From the NCBI GenBank assembly GCA_017541365.1, contig JAFXZF010000100.1, forward strand, positions 1 through 64,000: 64,000 nt of DNA. The letters run 5' to 3'. The stretch's first letter is position 1. Each line of letters starts with the position of its first letter. The DNA is from Prevotella sp. Its GTDB lineage: Bacteria; Bacteroidota; Bacteroidia; Bacteroidales; Bacteroidaceae. Below the pieces are notes generated by a model. It was given only the letters and a program-made list of their open reading frames with translations, was not told the origin of the DNA and did no database searches. Shown here one piece after another: positions 49,901 to 55,706 of this stretch. The position numbers and the translations under genes are program-made.

Positions 49901-50606
49901 TGCCGATGTACATGGTGATGTGACGCTGAACATTACCAACGGAACATTCAAGCGTGTGTTTGGTGGCAACAACAAGAGCGGTACCATCAGCGGCGCCATA
50001 AAGGTGAACATCGAAGAGGTAGGCTGTCGTCCTATCATCATAGGCGAACTCTATGGTGGTGGTAACCTTGCTCCTTACTCTGTAAAGGGATATAATGATG
50101 ATGGTTCTATCAAGGAGGAAGGTGCAGATATCTATGCTGACCCGCAGGTAAACCTCAAAGCATTTACCAGCATAGGAAGTGTATATGGAGGTGGATATGG
50201 TGCTTCAGCCATTATGGTGGGCAGCCCGACGGTTAACATCAATGAGGTGGTGGGTACTCCAACCAATTATCCTACTACAGGCAAGTTCGACGAGACGGGT
50301 TACAAGGGTGATACCATCACGGTGGATGACCACGAGGTGATACTCCCTGCTCATGTTAAGACAAAGATTGGTGCCATCGGCAAGGTATTCGGTGGAGGTA
50401 ATGCAGCCCAAGTTAAGGGTAGCGCCACTGTCAATATCGGCAATCTGAGCACCATCGACTTTGAATCTACTGGTGCAGGTGAGGAAACACCACGCACAGG
50501 CGTTGATGTAATTGGCGCAGACATTCGAGGCAACGTTTATGGAGGCGGCGATGCAGCCGAGGTAACTGGTGACACCAAAGTGAACATAGGAAGGAAGTCG
50601 GAGTAA
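40974..50606 (+). CDS. Giant secreted repeat protein B (3210 aa), V-Y-G-G-G repeats at the C-terminus
   Basis: After MIEKIITFLGK and a segment encoded by a palindromic element (ESPYTGGFRG) comes a signal sequence core LILVLLLLAVGTKAWA. Residues about 40-225 resemble a ricin-type beta-trefoil (YYIKHWLTGKYL, SIWYLED). A chitobiase-type domain (TIYYTTNGTTPT) follows. Three long related modules fill about 300-1090, each with a I-D-R/N-x-G-type start and a YDVQIKN or YNVQIQN segment. A GLUG-like stretch (1190-1375) and a short helical part precede an array of VYGGG/VFGGG units from about residue 1880 to the end. Unlike protein A it ends inside the array (TGDTKVNIGRKSE) with no sorting tail. Probably secreted, function unknown; likely co-transcribed with A. 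Confidence 0.83.
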   Translation: MIEKIITFLGKESPYTGGFRGSLILVLLLLAVGTKAWADDYSGTYYIANHNSGSYSDGSNDNFYMVPAKDPQQTNYNDAYYSANYSLTKGDPETPFITTYKTVRDNNSIWQIVSAGGGYYYIKHWLTGKYLIYMPAYTGTKIQRKAVHLVATDTPDNFDSKFDIQVSSTGVSIRPISLSSGNRYLNPASGNKTTYYGQNPPDYYGGLVGVYNSATDGGSIWYLEDAVLPPSFSVSASGDISITAEDGTTIYYTTNGTTPTTSSTEYSGAITPTAGMTAIKAIAARTSDTSKKSNAVSLPLHTYTYYIINRAGDIAIKKEVTQSEGKTLSTIEDIPADIRSSYLADESASFYSFSEPYTSIDQLTDEVEITETPSANAPIYVTYTTDHLSEKFLHLRGARAFNIKNLSNECAYDGNNGTLAYENANNTQPSHLWNIGGSEDPYDVQIKNVDTEHRYLVFSTPPTLALAATATTKFIIMAGSANGDGSTYEQIKLMAVTGTGANDFSKAEVKVYNVNLSFTYKLIDRKGKLIESISNNESELKLPNEWISPLVSEYHFYRTASIDGDTYTLSNPVTSTFDVGSGNSIYVNYDVSDRIDLDGLNSLNVEDKDNKTYMLRFLDGENFYQENGSDGIMTEKRKAVYPYNNGDVTLYVYGNERWDAQLAQGASTRSRWLWYIEPANNPANKAELDPYHVNIVSYQDHIFKDKDGNELGRYRSFLRTYKPEGYANVVTSVINSNPLTNGGNYGDAPYTDLATEYMILGTSSHTRLVTFSAVEGERRTVNSFEQYWKNRPTVQGILSSGNKVTTEGRNVTLTSAQKTEIAEEGWHVYTAWAYSAPWINNKSGTTETNKQYLNEEHAFQTISMGTGNFVFEEVSLEPQVILLDNHGWEVVRIPLSKTDILSTYNSPMVEQYQWYSTSDKVPGYHKYNVSGDPARTTTSLSDVSGVPEKAPDYYVTYTVKSRYATAYKGAAKAADTKASAYLLKQGGKYAKTSGSTIDKTDAPAEDVPEDMQWYLKPNFDIDREMGYIYQGETGANESAKTKDATEQDYYDAGKNGFDPYNVQIQNREYDKRYFTTNSSAMSLNSGIWTGNSTQVIMQNLNVKQHATGYDQTTLNITNATFMVVSDANGNMRFMPRFDNTKVTNKDGSDNPFRELETQAAAATTDDEGNGAQTLWLELVPEAKEIHSSSEMTEMNGHYILADDFTFDSDFTSLGTPSAPFTGTIDGQLNIISSPGKAIVAYANGAQIYNLILDNVSITSGGDHVGAICNVADGSTRIYNCGVNGGEIGGTTNVGGIVGKLAGTSRVINCYSYANITSGTNRAGIVGNNTVASTQSSLTTMIMNCMFYGDISNGGTISPIYGGTEINNVAGGMNNYNYYRYRSRYSVEKQIKIYNRALAMEEKFINRFERYRLLLNSNKKLAAKYLGIEPNELAKWVLETADRSIAEPKPYPVLKKQGQYPSIINYDAENAPDSTSVGRLNGGKLGKTLDVTIYTKSQKTTGGQSWPTASGSDVFTTSLTLIRTDKDTVRYNFNYDKVQLPYYNDIGTGNYTENRVVTGWKIVSITPDTPGAYSAADEWGGYNFADRKCTNKDKYSVSGRVFSQGAYWDVPEGVTAITIEPYWAIANYVSDDKYDVIYQQTGSGGSRNYVSQGFGLFGTQYSNNTDIEIYGDGNKQKVYTSIGNALAGFDNTSKTVYDQAVVLVGNVHQAGAPTNAVIPYTLMSIDMNHDNEPDYSYIFGHKDRQPISPIRYDFLNIMGIAEAQIPNGATILRNVSIFNPLGWFEITNTCVVNFSQFEYDNSNKNGKSSAPLILLGGTFEQFVSTKEATLDFTNKKTQYIHVGGNAWFAKFGNGTHSDGTKFTPHIPISVTGGDYDEFYLSGTFQPNITNMQSDNAECYISGGRFGEMAGASLEAIWGDVRWDIDWADITNFYGGGVNAVNPITGNIRVDMTRSHVERYCGGPKFGDMSVNKTVTTNATDCTFGTYFGAGYGGNSYNRVKYRDEAEKEPATYQELYATDRGNYYDGGTTDAQSGKNYGKKGKGVATDFDYEYFIWSTGQTGARFYVQFVTFSLATTLGVSSNLTDCTVTGNFYGGGSLGKVDGPATSILTGCTVKGNVFGAGYSATLPKIGVRNIPAFKSGKEPQKNMNIGMFEPGEINDTVQYEWQQVPSMPANGAAGMESTSAGKYVYTDEDLSTLGTVTGDVTLTLNNTTVGSDADTTLDQGNVFGGGEESSVEGNTTVTISGGNIYGSVFGGGDIGSVGNFTLADATYHAAHPDVAVGKPITCAANTGKCTVTVTGAANIGHDNMQMPDDWGHVFGAGRGTTSHEKAEKVGGNIDHVAYVDTTEVTIGVLNAAIDASPLIKASVYGGSENGHVLHGTKVVINSGQIGVGKNIGRRYTAEEWSSGNQLAPCASWDYVENGDVYDPYAPEGGWGDPKLQPGNTTATDGHTYYGNVFGGGSGVIPVGAGEWQRASGLVEGSTKVIINGGHILTSVYGGNEQTDVLGETSVEMNGGTVGVPRDSTTIMTNPAICYVFGAGKGDKRTAFNTWTNVAKSNVTIKGGTIYGSVYGGGEDGHVLGDAVTSIEQANEKTVIIGCNGKSGYDGNVFGGGQGSVTALTAGVVGGNVDLKIKKGLMYGSVYGGGRLASVGTHFEAPDDPNYGELNNDGGVGKHGNISVNLTGGTIHRNVFGGGMGTQAEVENKDRLGISRNVWLNLNKGVETTGVKGCVVKGSIFGCNNMNASPKGKVTVHVYATQNDAATQITNDGEVTTAKVDGRYDVQAVYGGGNMAAYVPDTLETASTIVIIDGCDRTSIKQVYGGGNAASTPGTSVTVNGTYEIEEVFGGGNGKDAITINGVTKDNPGANVGFYDYSAVEDQYPTKEDRETDEFVNTYVYGTGAASVNIYGGKIHRVFGGSNTKGNVKSTAITLLDESSGCDFCVDEAYGGGKSAPMDAEARLLMACIPGLQAVYGGAEAADVHGDVTLNITNGTFKRVFGGNNKSGTISGAIKVNIEEVGCRPIIIGELYGGGNLAPYSVKGYNDDGSIKEEGADIYADPQVNLKAFTSIGSVYGGGYGASAIMVGSPTVNINEVVGTPTNYPTTGKFDETGYKGDTITVDDHEVILPAHVKTKIGAIGKVFGGGNAAQVKGSATVNIGNLSTIDFESTGAGEETPRTGVDVIGADIRGNVYGGGDAAEVTGDTKVNIGRKSE
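41006..41040 (+). repeat. Palindromic REP-like element inside the giant B gene
   Basis: CCCCCT-ATAC-AGGGGG followed by ATTTAGAGGG, read in frame as SPYTGGFRG just before the signal core. The sequence type is like dispersed palindromes found in many genomes. Confidence 0.6.
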
Positions 50607-50622
50607 AAAAAGTTACTTTTTC

Positions 50623-50653
50623 TTTGCAGTGTAAAAAAAAGATTGTACATTTG
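50623..50653 (+). promoter_or_regulatory. Promoter of the fifth pectate lyase domain gene
   Basis: TTTG at 50623-50626 and TACATTTG at 50646-50653, spacing 19; leader about 15-20 bases. Confidence 0.65.
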
Positions 50654-50674
50654 CAGGCGAAAACGTAAAACCTA

Positions 50675-52297
50675 ATGAGACAGAATATGAAGAGACTTTC
50701 AATCTTGATAGCGGTGCTATGTGTTATGACCCAGGGTGTTCAGGCACAGTTTGCATCGGCACCGGCATTCCCTGGCGCTGAGGGCTACGGACGCTACACC
50801 ACGGGTGGCAGAGGTGGTAAGGTGATTCATGTGACTCGTCTGGATGACTACATAGACAACGCTGAGTACAGCGAGGCGAAGACAAAGGACGACCGCAAGC
50901 AGTACGAGGGTACGCTGCGCTATGCGCTGAGCGAGAGGGGTCCTCGCATTGTGGTGTTCGACGTGGCTGGCACGATAGAGCTGAAATGTCCGCTGCGCAT
51001 CAAGGAGAACGATGTGACGATACTGGGACAGACGGCACCTGGTGACGGCATCTGCCTGAAGAACTATACTGTGGGCATCAATGCTAACAACGTGATAATA
51101 CGCTATATACGTTGTCGTATGGGTGATGAGGGTAAGCGTTACTGGAAGGGTGACGAGAAACTCGCTAACCCAGCCTTTGAGGATGACGCGATGAACTCAT
51201 ACCACAAGGACGGTCAGGAGTGCAGCAACATCATCATCGACCACTGCTCGCTGTCATGGTGTGTGGATGAGTGCGGCACGTTCTATGGCAACAAGGAGTT
51301 CACACTGCAGTGGTGCATACTGTCGGAGTCACTGCGTATGTCGGTGCACGACAAGGGTGCTCACGGATATGGTGGTATATGGGGTGGTGCACAGGCAACT
51401 TTCCACCACAACCTGCTGGCTGACCACGACTCACGCAACCCACGCTTCGACCATGGTTACGTAAACTCACTGCCTGGTCCTGTGGACTATATTAATAATG
51501 TGGTGTATAACTGGGGCAGCAACTCCAGCTACGGTGGTGAGACATTCGCCGACGCTGAGGCGAAGAAGTTCAACATGGTAAACAACTACTACAAGGCGGG
51601 TCCTGCCACGAAGCAGAACACCAAGTCACGCCTGCTCAATCCAACGGCATACTGTGGCAACTGCAACAAAGCGAAGCCTGCTGACGTAAAGCCAGGACAA
51701 TTCTATATGAAGGGCAACGTGGCTGAGGGATTCCCCGTTGTAGCTAAGAACAACTATGCTACGGCGGCTATCGCTTTCGACAAAAAGAGTGGTGTGCCTC
51801 CGATTGCTAAGATGTATGAGCTCTTCGCTCATGGTGAGGCTCCGTTCCCAGCTCTCGATGGCAAGTTCGGCTATAACACGGTGAGCACGCAGACGGCAGA
51901 GAAGGCATTTGAGAAGGTACTTGCCCATGCTGGCGCATCATACAAGCGTGATGCAGTGGATGAGCGTGTGACAAGCGAGGCAAAGTCGGGCACATACAAA
52001 TATGAGGGCTCGCACGGCTCTACGGGTGGTATGATTGATACCCCAAGTGATGTAGGCGGATGGCCAGTGCTCAAGGGTACCGCAGAACTTGACAGCGATA
52101 AGGACGGCATACCTGACAGTTGGGAGAAGGCTCACGGCCTCGACCCAAATGCTGATAATGCTGCTACCTTCACCCTCGACAAGAAGGGCTACTACACCGA
52201 CCTCGAAGTGTATGCCAACTACCTTGTACAGGACATCACAAAGGCTGAGCGTGCCGACACAAAGGTGACATTTGAAGAGTATTATCCGATAAAGTAA
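50675..52297 (+). CDS. Pectate lyase (PL1), single domain, secreted
   Basis: The 540-aa protein has a signal peptide (MKRLSILIAVLCVMTQGVQAQ from residue 5, cleaved near 25; split here: core LSILIAVLCVMTQG). The start FPGAEGYGRYTTGGRGGK is the hallmark of this PL1 subfamily. The beta-helix shows GTLRYALSERGPRIVVFDVAG, IIIDHCSLSWCVDE and HDSRNPRFDHGY; the second arginine of R-x-P-x-x-R is replaced, as is usual in this subfamily. Near the C-terminus a calcium-binding thrombospondin type 3-like piece, DSDKDGIPDSWEKAHG, is present. There is no T9SS tail, so it may be periplasmic or processed differently from the three large lyases. It has its own promoter and a strong terminator. Confidence 0.93.
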   Translation: MRQNMKRLSILIAVLCVMTQGVQAQFASAPAFPGAEGYGRYTTGGRGGKVIHVTRLDDYIDNAEYSEAKTKDDRKQYEGTLRYALSERGPRIVVFDVAGTIELKCPLRIKENDVTILGQTAPGDGICLKNYTVGINANNVIIRYIRCRMGDEGKRYWKGDEKLANPAFEDDAMNSYHKDGQECSNIIIDHCSLSWCVDECGTFYGNKEFTLQWCILSESLRMSVHDKGAHGYGGIWGGAQATFHHNLLADHDSRNPRFDHGYVNSLPGPVDYINNVVYNWGSNSSYGGETFADAEAKKFNMVNNYYKAGPATKQNTKSRLLNPTAYCGNCNKAKPADVKPGQFYMKGNVAEGFPVVAKNNYATAAIAFDKKSGVPPIAKMYELFAHGEAPFPALDGKFGYNTVSTQTAEKAFEKVLAHAGASYKRDAVDERVTSEAKSGTYKYEGSHGSTGGMIDTPSDVGGWPVLKGTAELDSDKDGIPDSWEKAHGLDPNADNAATFTLDKKGYYTDLEVYANYLVQDITKAERADTKVTFEEYYPIK

Positions 52298-52336
52298 CAA
52301 ATAAAGCCTCCCTTCGGGGAGGCTTTATTTGTTTTA
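52297..52336. terminator. Two-way terminator between the lyase and homoserine dehydrogenase genes
   Basis: ATAAAGCCTCCC-TTCG-GGGAGGCTTTAT, perfect and flanked by A and T runs. It serves both converging genes. Confidence 0.92.
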
Positions 52337-53524
52337 TACGTTGACTATATCGAGCACATCGGCAAATACACCTGCGGCGGTGACGCCGGCACCTGCGCCG
52401 TAACCTCGTATCATCATGGGGTGGGGGGCATAGCGCTCGGTGTGGAGCATCACGATGTTGTTGCTACCCTCGAGTTTGGCAAAGGGAGTGTCAAGTCCAA
52501 CCTTCTCGAGGCTTACGGAGCATTTAACAGAGTTCAAACGCTCGCTGGTGCGAGCTGGTTCAAGAGGTTCAAGAGCTCCTTCGGAGCGGTTCAAGGGGTT
52601 CCAGTTCCCGTTCCCGTTAACGTTCCCGTTAACTTCCAGCTTCGCTATAAACCTCAGGCACTGCCCATTTTCCTCTACTTCTTTACGCAGAGCCTCAAAA
52701 TAAGGGTTGAGTCGGGGGAGGTTCGCCCAGAAGTCGTCGAGTGTGCCGTCGAAGTATTCCTGTGGCACGAAGAGGTTCTTTTCTACATCCTCCTGGCTTA
52801 CATCATAACCAGCCTCACGGGCGAGGATGACGAGTTTGCGTATCACGTCGATGCCTGAGAGGTCGATGCGTGGGTCGGGTTCGGAGAAGCGTTCTTCTTT
52901 TGCCCTCTTGACGGCATCGGAGAAGGTGACGTCCTTGCTTATGGTATTGAAGATGAAGTTGAGCGTGCCGCTGAGCACTGCCTCAATCTTTACTATCCTG
53001 TCGCCAGACTTTACGAGGTCGTCAATGGTATGTATCACGGGCAGTCCGGCGCCCACGTTTGTCTCATAGTTGTATTTCACGCCGTTCTTTACGGCTGTTT
53101 CCTTCAGTTTGCGATAGGCATCAATGTCACCTGCAGCAGCTACCTTGTTGGCACATACGATAGAGATGCTGGCATCGAGAAAATCCTGATAGAGACTGGC
53201 TATCTCATGACTGGCGGTGCAGTCAACAAACACCATGTTGCCCTCCACCTCTCGGCGCATCTGTAGCACGCCATCGCGGATGGCCTCAATGCTCGATTTC
53301 GGAGCTTTGCTGAAAGTTTCGCGAAACCTGTCCATCGAGAAGTCCGTGAGGTCGAGCCCCTCCTTGTCCATAAGGATGTTGAAGATATCCACAATGCCGA
53401 CGATCTGCATGTTGAGGTTGCGTGTTCTGAGCAGCCATTCCTGCTGCTGTGCCATCTGTTGCAGGAGTGCTCCGCCAACGGTACCAGTGCCGCAAAGCAC
53501 CACTTTAAGTGTCTTTTGCTTCAT
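52334..53524 (-). CDS. Homoserine dehydrogenase, stand-alone, with an in-frame repeat insertion
   Basis: The enzyme reduces aspartate semialdehyde to homoserine for threonine and methionine synthesis. The 396-aa protein has the NAD(P)-binding GTGTVGGALL, the ANKVAAA loop, NYETNVGAGLPVIHTI, SGTLNFIFNTIS and the catalytic EPDPRIDLSGIDVIRKLVILARE. It resembles the C-terminal half of fused aspartokinase-homoserine dehydrogenase, but no kinase half is present here. Near residue 305 about 30-35 residues (NGNVNGNGNW...RTSERLN) interrupt the normal sequence between FIAKLE and KCSVSLEKV; the DNA there consists of hexamer repeats and small hairpins. ATG 53524 lies 9 bases after its promoter box; the upstream TTG at 53536 lies in the box. 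Confidence 0.9.
   Translation of the reverse strand: MKQKTLKVVLCGTGTVGGALLQQMAQQQEWLLRTRNLNMQIVGIVDIFNILMDKEGLDLTDFSMDRFRETFSKAPKSSIEAIRDGVLQMRREVEGNMVFVDCTASHEIASLYQDFLDASISIVCANKVAAAGDIDAYRKLKETAVKNGVKYNYETNVGAGLPVIHTIDDLVKSGDRIVKIEAVLSGTLNFIFNTISKDVTFSDAVKRAKEERFSEPDPRIDLSGIDVIRKLVILAREAGYDVSQEDVEKNLFVPQEYFDGTLDDFWANLPRLNPYFEALRKEVEENGQCLRFIAKLEVNGNVNGNGNWNPLNRSEGALEPLEPARTSERLNSVKCSVSLEKVGLDTPFAKLEGSNNIVMLHTERYAPHPMMIRGYGAGAGVTAAGVFADVLDIVNV
52532..52633 (-). repeat. In-frame repeat insertion in the homoserine dehydrogenase gene
   Basis: Plus-strand hexamers GTTCAA, GTTCCC and GTTAAC alternate with hairpins GCTCGC-TGGT-GCGAGC (52540-52555) and GCTCC-TTC-GGAGC (52575-52587). GGGAACGGGAAC copies also occur in spacers at 57901-57914 and 62001-62024. 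Confidence 0.75.
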
Positions 53525-53533
53525 AATTGAGCA

Positions 53534-53541
53534 CAAAGGTA
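53534..53541 (-). promoter_or_regulatory. -7 promoter box of homoserine dehydrogenase
   Basis: TACCTTTG on the minus strand, 9 bases before ATG 53524. The rest of this spacer is an ATTATGAATT-type short repeat. Confidence 0.6.
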
Positions 53542-53581
53542 CAAAATAATTCTGAATTATGAATTATGAATTGTGAATTAT

Positions 53582-55648
53582 TTACAGGTGTATATCCAAC
53601 GGCACAGTGACTTTCAGACAAATGTTGCGCCCCATCGCATGTATGGTGTAGCGATTGCCTGTTTCCTCATCTATGACATACTTCAGTCGGCTGAGATGAT
53701 TTTGATACACCTTGTCAAAGAGGTTCTGACAGGTGAGCGACAGCTGTATGCAGTTGTGTCCCAATATGTGGAGGTCCATCCCTGCCGAGAGGTTGACTAT
53801 GCCGTAGTCTGGGGTTGGTGTCTCAGTATCATCGGAATAGTAATATTTGTCTTGTCTTAGGTTGTACTCCATGCTCGCAGATACGTATGTCCTGCGACAT
53901 ACGCCGTGTGCGAAGTCATGGAAGAGGTATTTTGCGCTGACGTTCCATCGTGGAGCAGGCATCTTGGGTAAGTCTTTACACTCAAGTGCACTACCCAAGA
54001 ATCTACCCCTTACGAAAGAGAAGGTGTTTTCGATGTGTAATTGTTCTATAGGGTGTACGTCTATACCTACCTCACCTCCTATCAGGCTGGCATTGCCTTG
54101 ATTATATTTGAACTCTGGCACATCATCTCGCCAGTTGCCTGTGCGAGCCAGGAATACGTAGTTGCTTATCCTGTTCCAGAAGAGTGATGCCTGCAGGCTT
54201 ACGTGCTGCGTGGTGTAGTCCAGTCCCAAGTCGGTCTGAAAGCTGTGCTCTGATTTCAGACTGTGGTTGCCTACTTCATATTGGAAGGTGCCCTCGTGCT
54301 CTCCGTCAGCACATAGCTCGCTTACCGTTGGTGCTCTGAATCCGCTTGCTACGTTGAGGCGCAGGTTTAATTGGTCGGTAACGTTCCACACAGTGCCTAT
54401 GCTACCAGACATGCCGTTGAAGCTCTTCCTTATTCCTCCCAAACCGTATTCGTCAGAGTTGAAAGCATTGAGCCAGCGACGATCTATGCGCATACCGCCA
54501 GAGATGTGCCAATCGCCCAGTTTCTTGCCTGCTGTTACGAAACCACCCACGTCAAAGAGACGGTAGTCAGGTATCAGTGCTTCTTCGCCTTCATTCTTGT
54601 TCTGTTGCCACATGCCTCCTATGCCTACGGCAAGTTTCCAAGGTTCGGCAAGAGTCTCTCTGCCGATGCTCCACTGGTATTTTATGTCATAGTTGATGGT
54701 GTTGAGACGCATGGCAATGGCAACATCCTCGGCTGTTTCAAATTCTCGGCGGTAGTTGTTTTGGTAACCTACTATGGCGAGCAGTTTGCCATTGCCAATA
54801 TTCCATTGGTTATCGCTTACCACCTTTGTGTGTCTTATCTTCTGGAAGGCGTTCTCTTCACCTATTATGCCAGGCTTGATGTTTACGTTAGAGAAGCGCA
54901 GCAGCGAGTGTCCCCACTGTCTTTCTGTGCCCAACATGCCAACTATGTTTCTCTCGTCAAACCATGAGTTCTGCACCTTGCTATCGTGGTCGTTCTTGTA
55001 GTTTTGGGCATCCTTGTTGTTGTAATGCCAATTCCATATCCATTTACCACCGTTGTTGCCATCTTTCAATGCGCCAGCAAAGCCAATGTGGTAGTTGCGC
55101 ATATTGTTGTTGGTTTGGTATTCTCCACCCATCTTCACCTGCATAGTGCCAGCATCGAGGCTTGGTTCGGGGTGCAATATCATCACGCCGGCTATGGCGT
55201 CAGAGCCGTACATCAGTGAGGCAGGACCTTTTAGGACCTCCACCGAGTGTACTCCTTCGTCATCAACTTCCAGTCCATGTTCATCGCCCCACTGCTGACC
55301 CTCTTGGCGGATGCCCTGTTCTACTGTCACCACACGGTTGTAACCCAAACCACGTATTACGGGCTTGGAAATGCCAGCACCTGTTGTTATCTGTGCCAGT
55401 CCAGGCTTGTGGCTTATTTGGTCAACTATGTTTGAGCCTGAAAGTGTGTTTAGTTCACGAGGTGTAACAACCATGAATGGTGAAGGACTGTCCTTAAGCC
55501 TCTGAGTGCCTGTTATGCCCTGCACCGTCACCTCTGATAATATAGCTTCTTTCAGGGGGTCTATGCTGTCTGTGTCTAATGAGCTGTGTTCATGTTGCGC
55601 CCATGCATTCAGTGGAAGCAATAATGCAATTATAATAAATTTGTTCAT
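53582..55648 (-). CDS. TonB-dependent outer-membrane receptor
   Basis: The 688-aa protein has a signal peptide (MNKFIIIALLLPLNAWA), a plug domain (about 40-150, with LSGSNIVDQISHKPG, PVIRGLGYNRVVTVEQGIR, VEVLKGPASLMYGSDAIAGV) and a C-terminal beta-barrel ending in the short aromatic-hydrophobic strand ICLKVTVPLDIHL. No carboxypeptidase-like N-terminal extension is present, so it is not a SusC type. The mature N-terminus is His-rich (QHEHSS), and the plug resembles metal or siderophore receptors such as ZnuD-like proteins; substrate not certain. It follows the plug-type protein gene after 58 bp of tandem repeat and is probably co-transcribed. Confidence 0.9.
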   Translation of the reverse strand: MNKFIIIALLLPLNAWAQHEHSSLDTDSIDPLKEAILSEVTVQGITGTQRLKDSPSPFMVVTPRELNTLSGSNIVDQISHKPGLAQITTGAGISKPVIRGLGYNRVVTVEQGIRQEGQQWGDEHGLEVDDEGVHSVEVLKGPASLMYGSDAIAGVMILHPEPSLDAGTMQVKMGGEYQTNNNMRNYHIGFAGALKDGNNGGKWIWNWHYNNKDAQNYKNDHDSKVQNSWFDERNIVGMLGTERQWGHSLLRFSNVNIKPGIIGEENAFQKIRHTKVVSDNQWNIGNGKLLAIVGYQNNYRREFETAEDVAIAMRLNTINYDIKYQWSIGRETLAEPWKLAVGIGGMWQQNKNEGEEALIPDYRLFDVGGFVTAGKKLGDWHISGGMRIDRRWLNAFNSDEYGLGGIRKSFNGMSGSIGTVWNVTDQLNLRLNVASGFRAPTVSELCADGEHEGTFQYEVGNHSLKSEHSFQTDLGLDYTTQHVSLQASLFWNRISNYVFLARTGNWRDDVPEFKYNQGNASLIGGEVGIDVHPIEQLHIENTFSFVRGRFLGSALECKDLPKMPAPRWNVSAKYLFHDFAHGVCRRTYVSASMEYNLRQDKYYYSDDTETPTPDYGIVNLSAGMDLHILGHNCIQLSLTCQNLFDKVYQNHLSRLKYVIDEETGNRYTIHAMGRNICLKVTVPLDIHL

Positions 55649-55651
55649 CCG

Positions 55652-55704
55652 TTATCCTTACTCCTTAATCTATAATCTATAATCTGTCATCTATAATCTG
55701 TCAT
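55652..55704 (-). repeat. GATTATAGATGACA-type tandem repeat between two genes
   Basis: Read on the minus strand, GACAGATTATAGAT units fill the spacer between the plug-type gene and the receptor gene. It is the same repeat type as at 40926-40978. Confidence 0.8.
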
Positions 55705-55706
55705 TA

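Noticed and set aside
50675..52297. Inactive lyase because the second active-site arginine is replaced
   Set aside because: The R-N-P-R-F pattern is normal for this PL1 subfamily, so inactivity cannot be claimed.
53582..55648. SusC-type receptor for pectin fragments
   Set aside because: It lacks the SusC N-terminal extension and a SusD partner, is on the other strand beyond a terminator, and resembles metal or siderophore receptors more.
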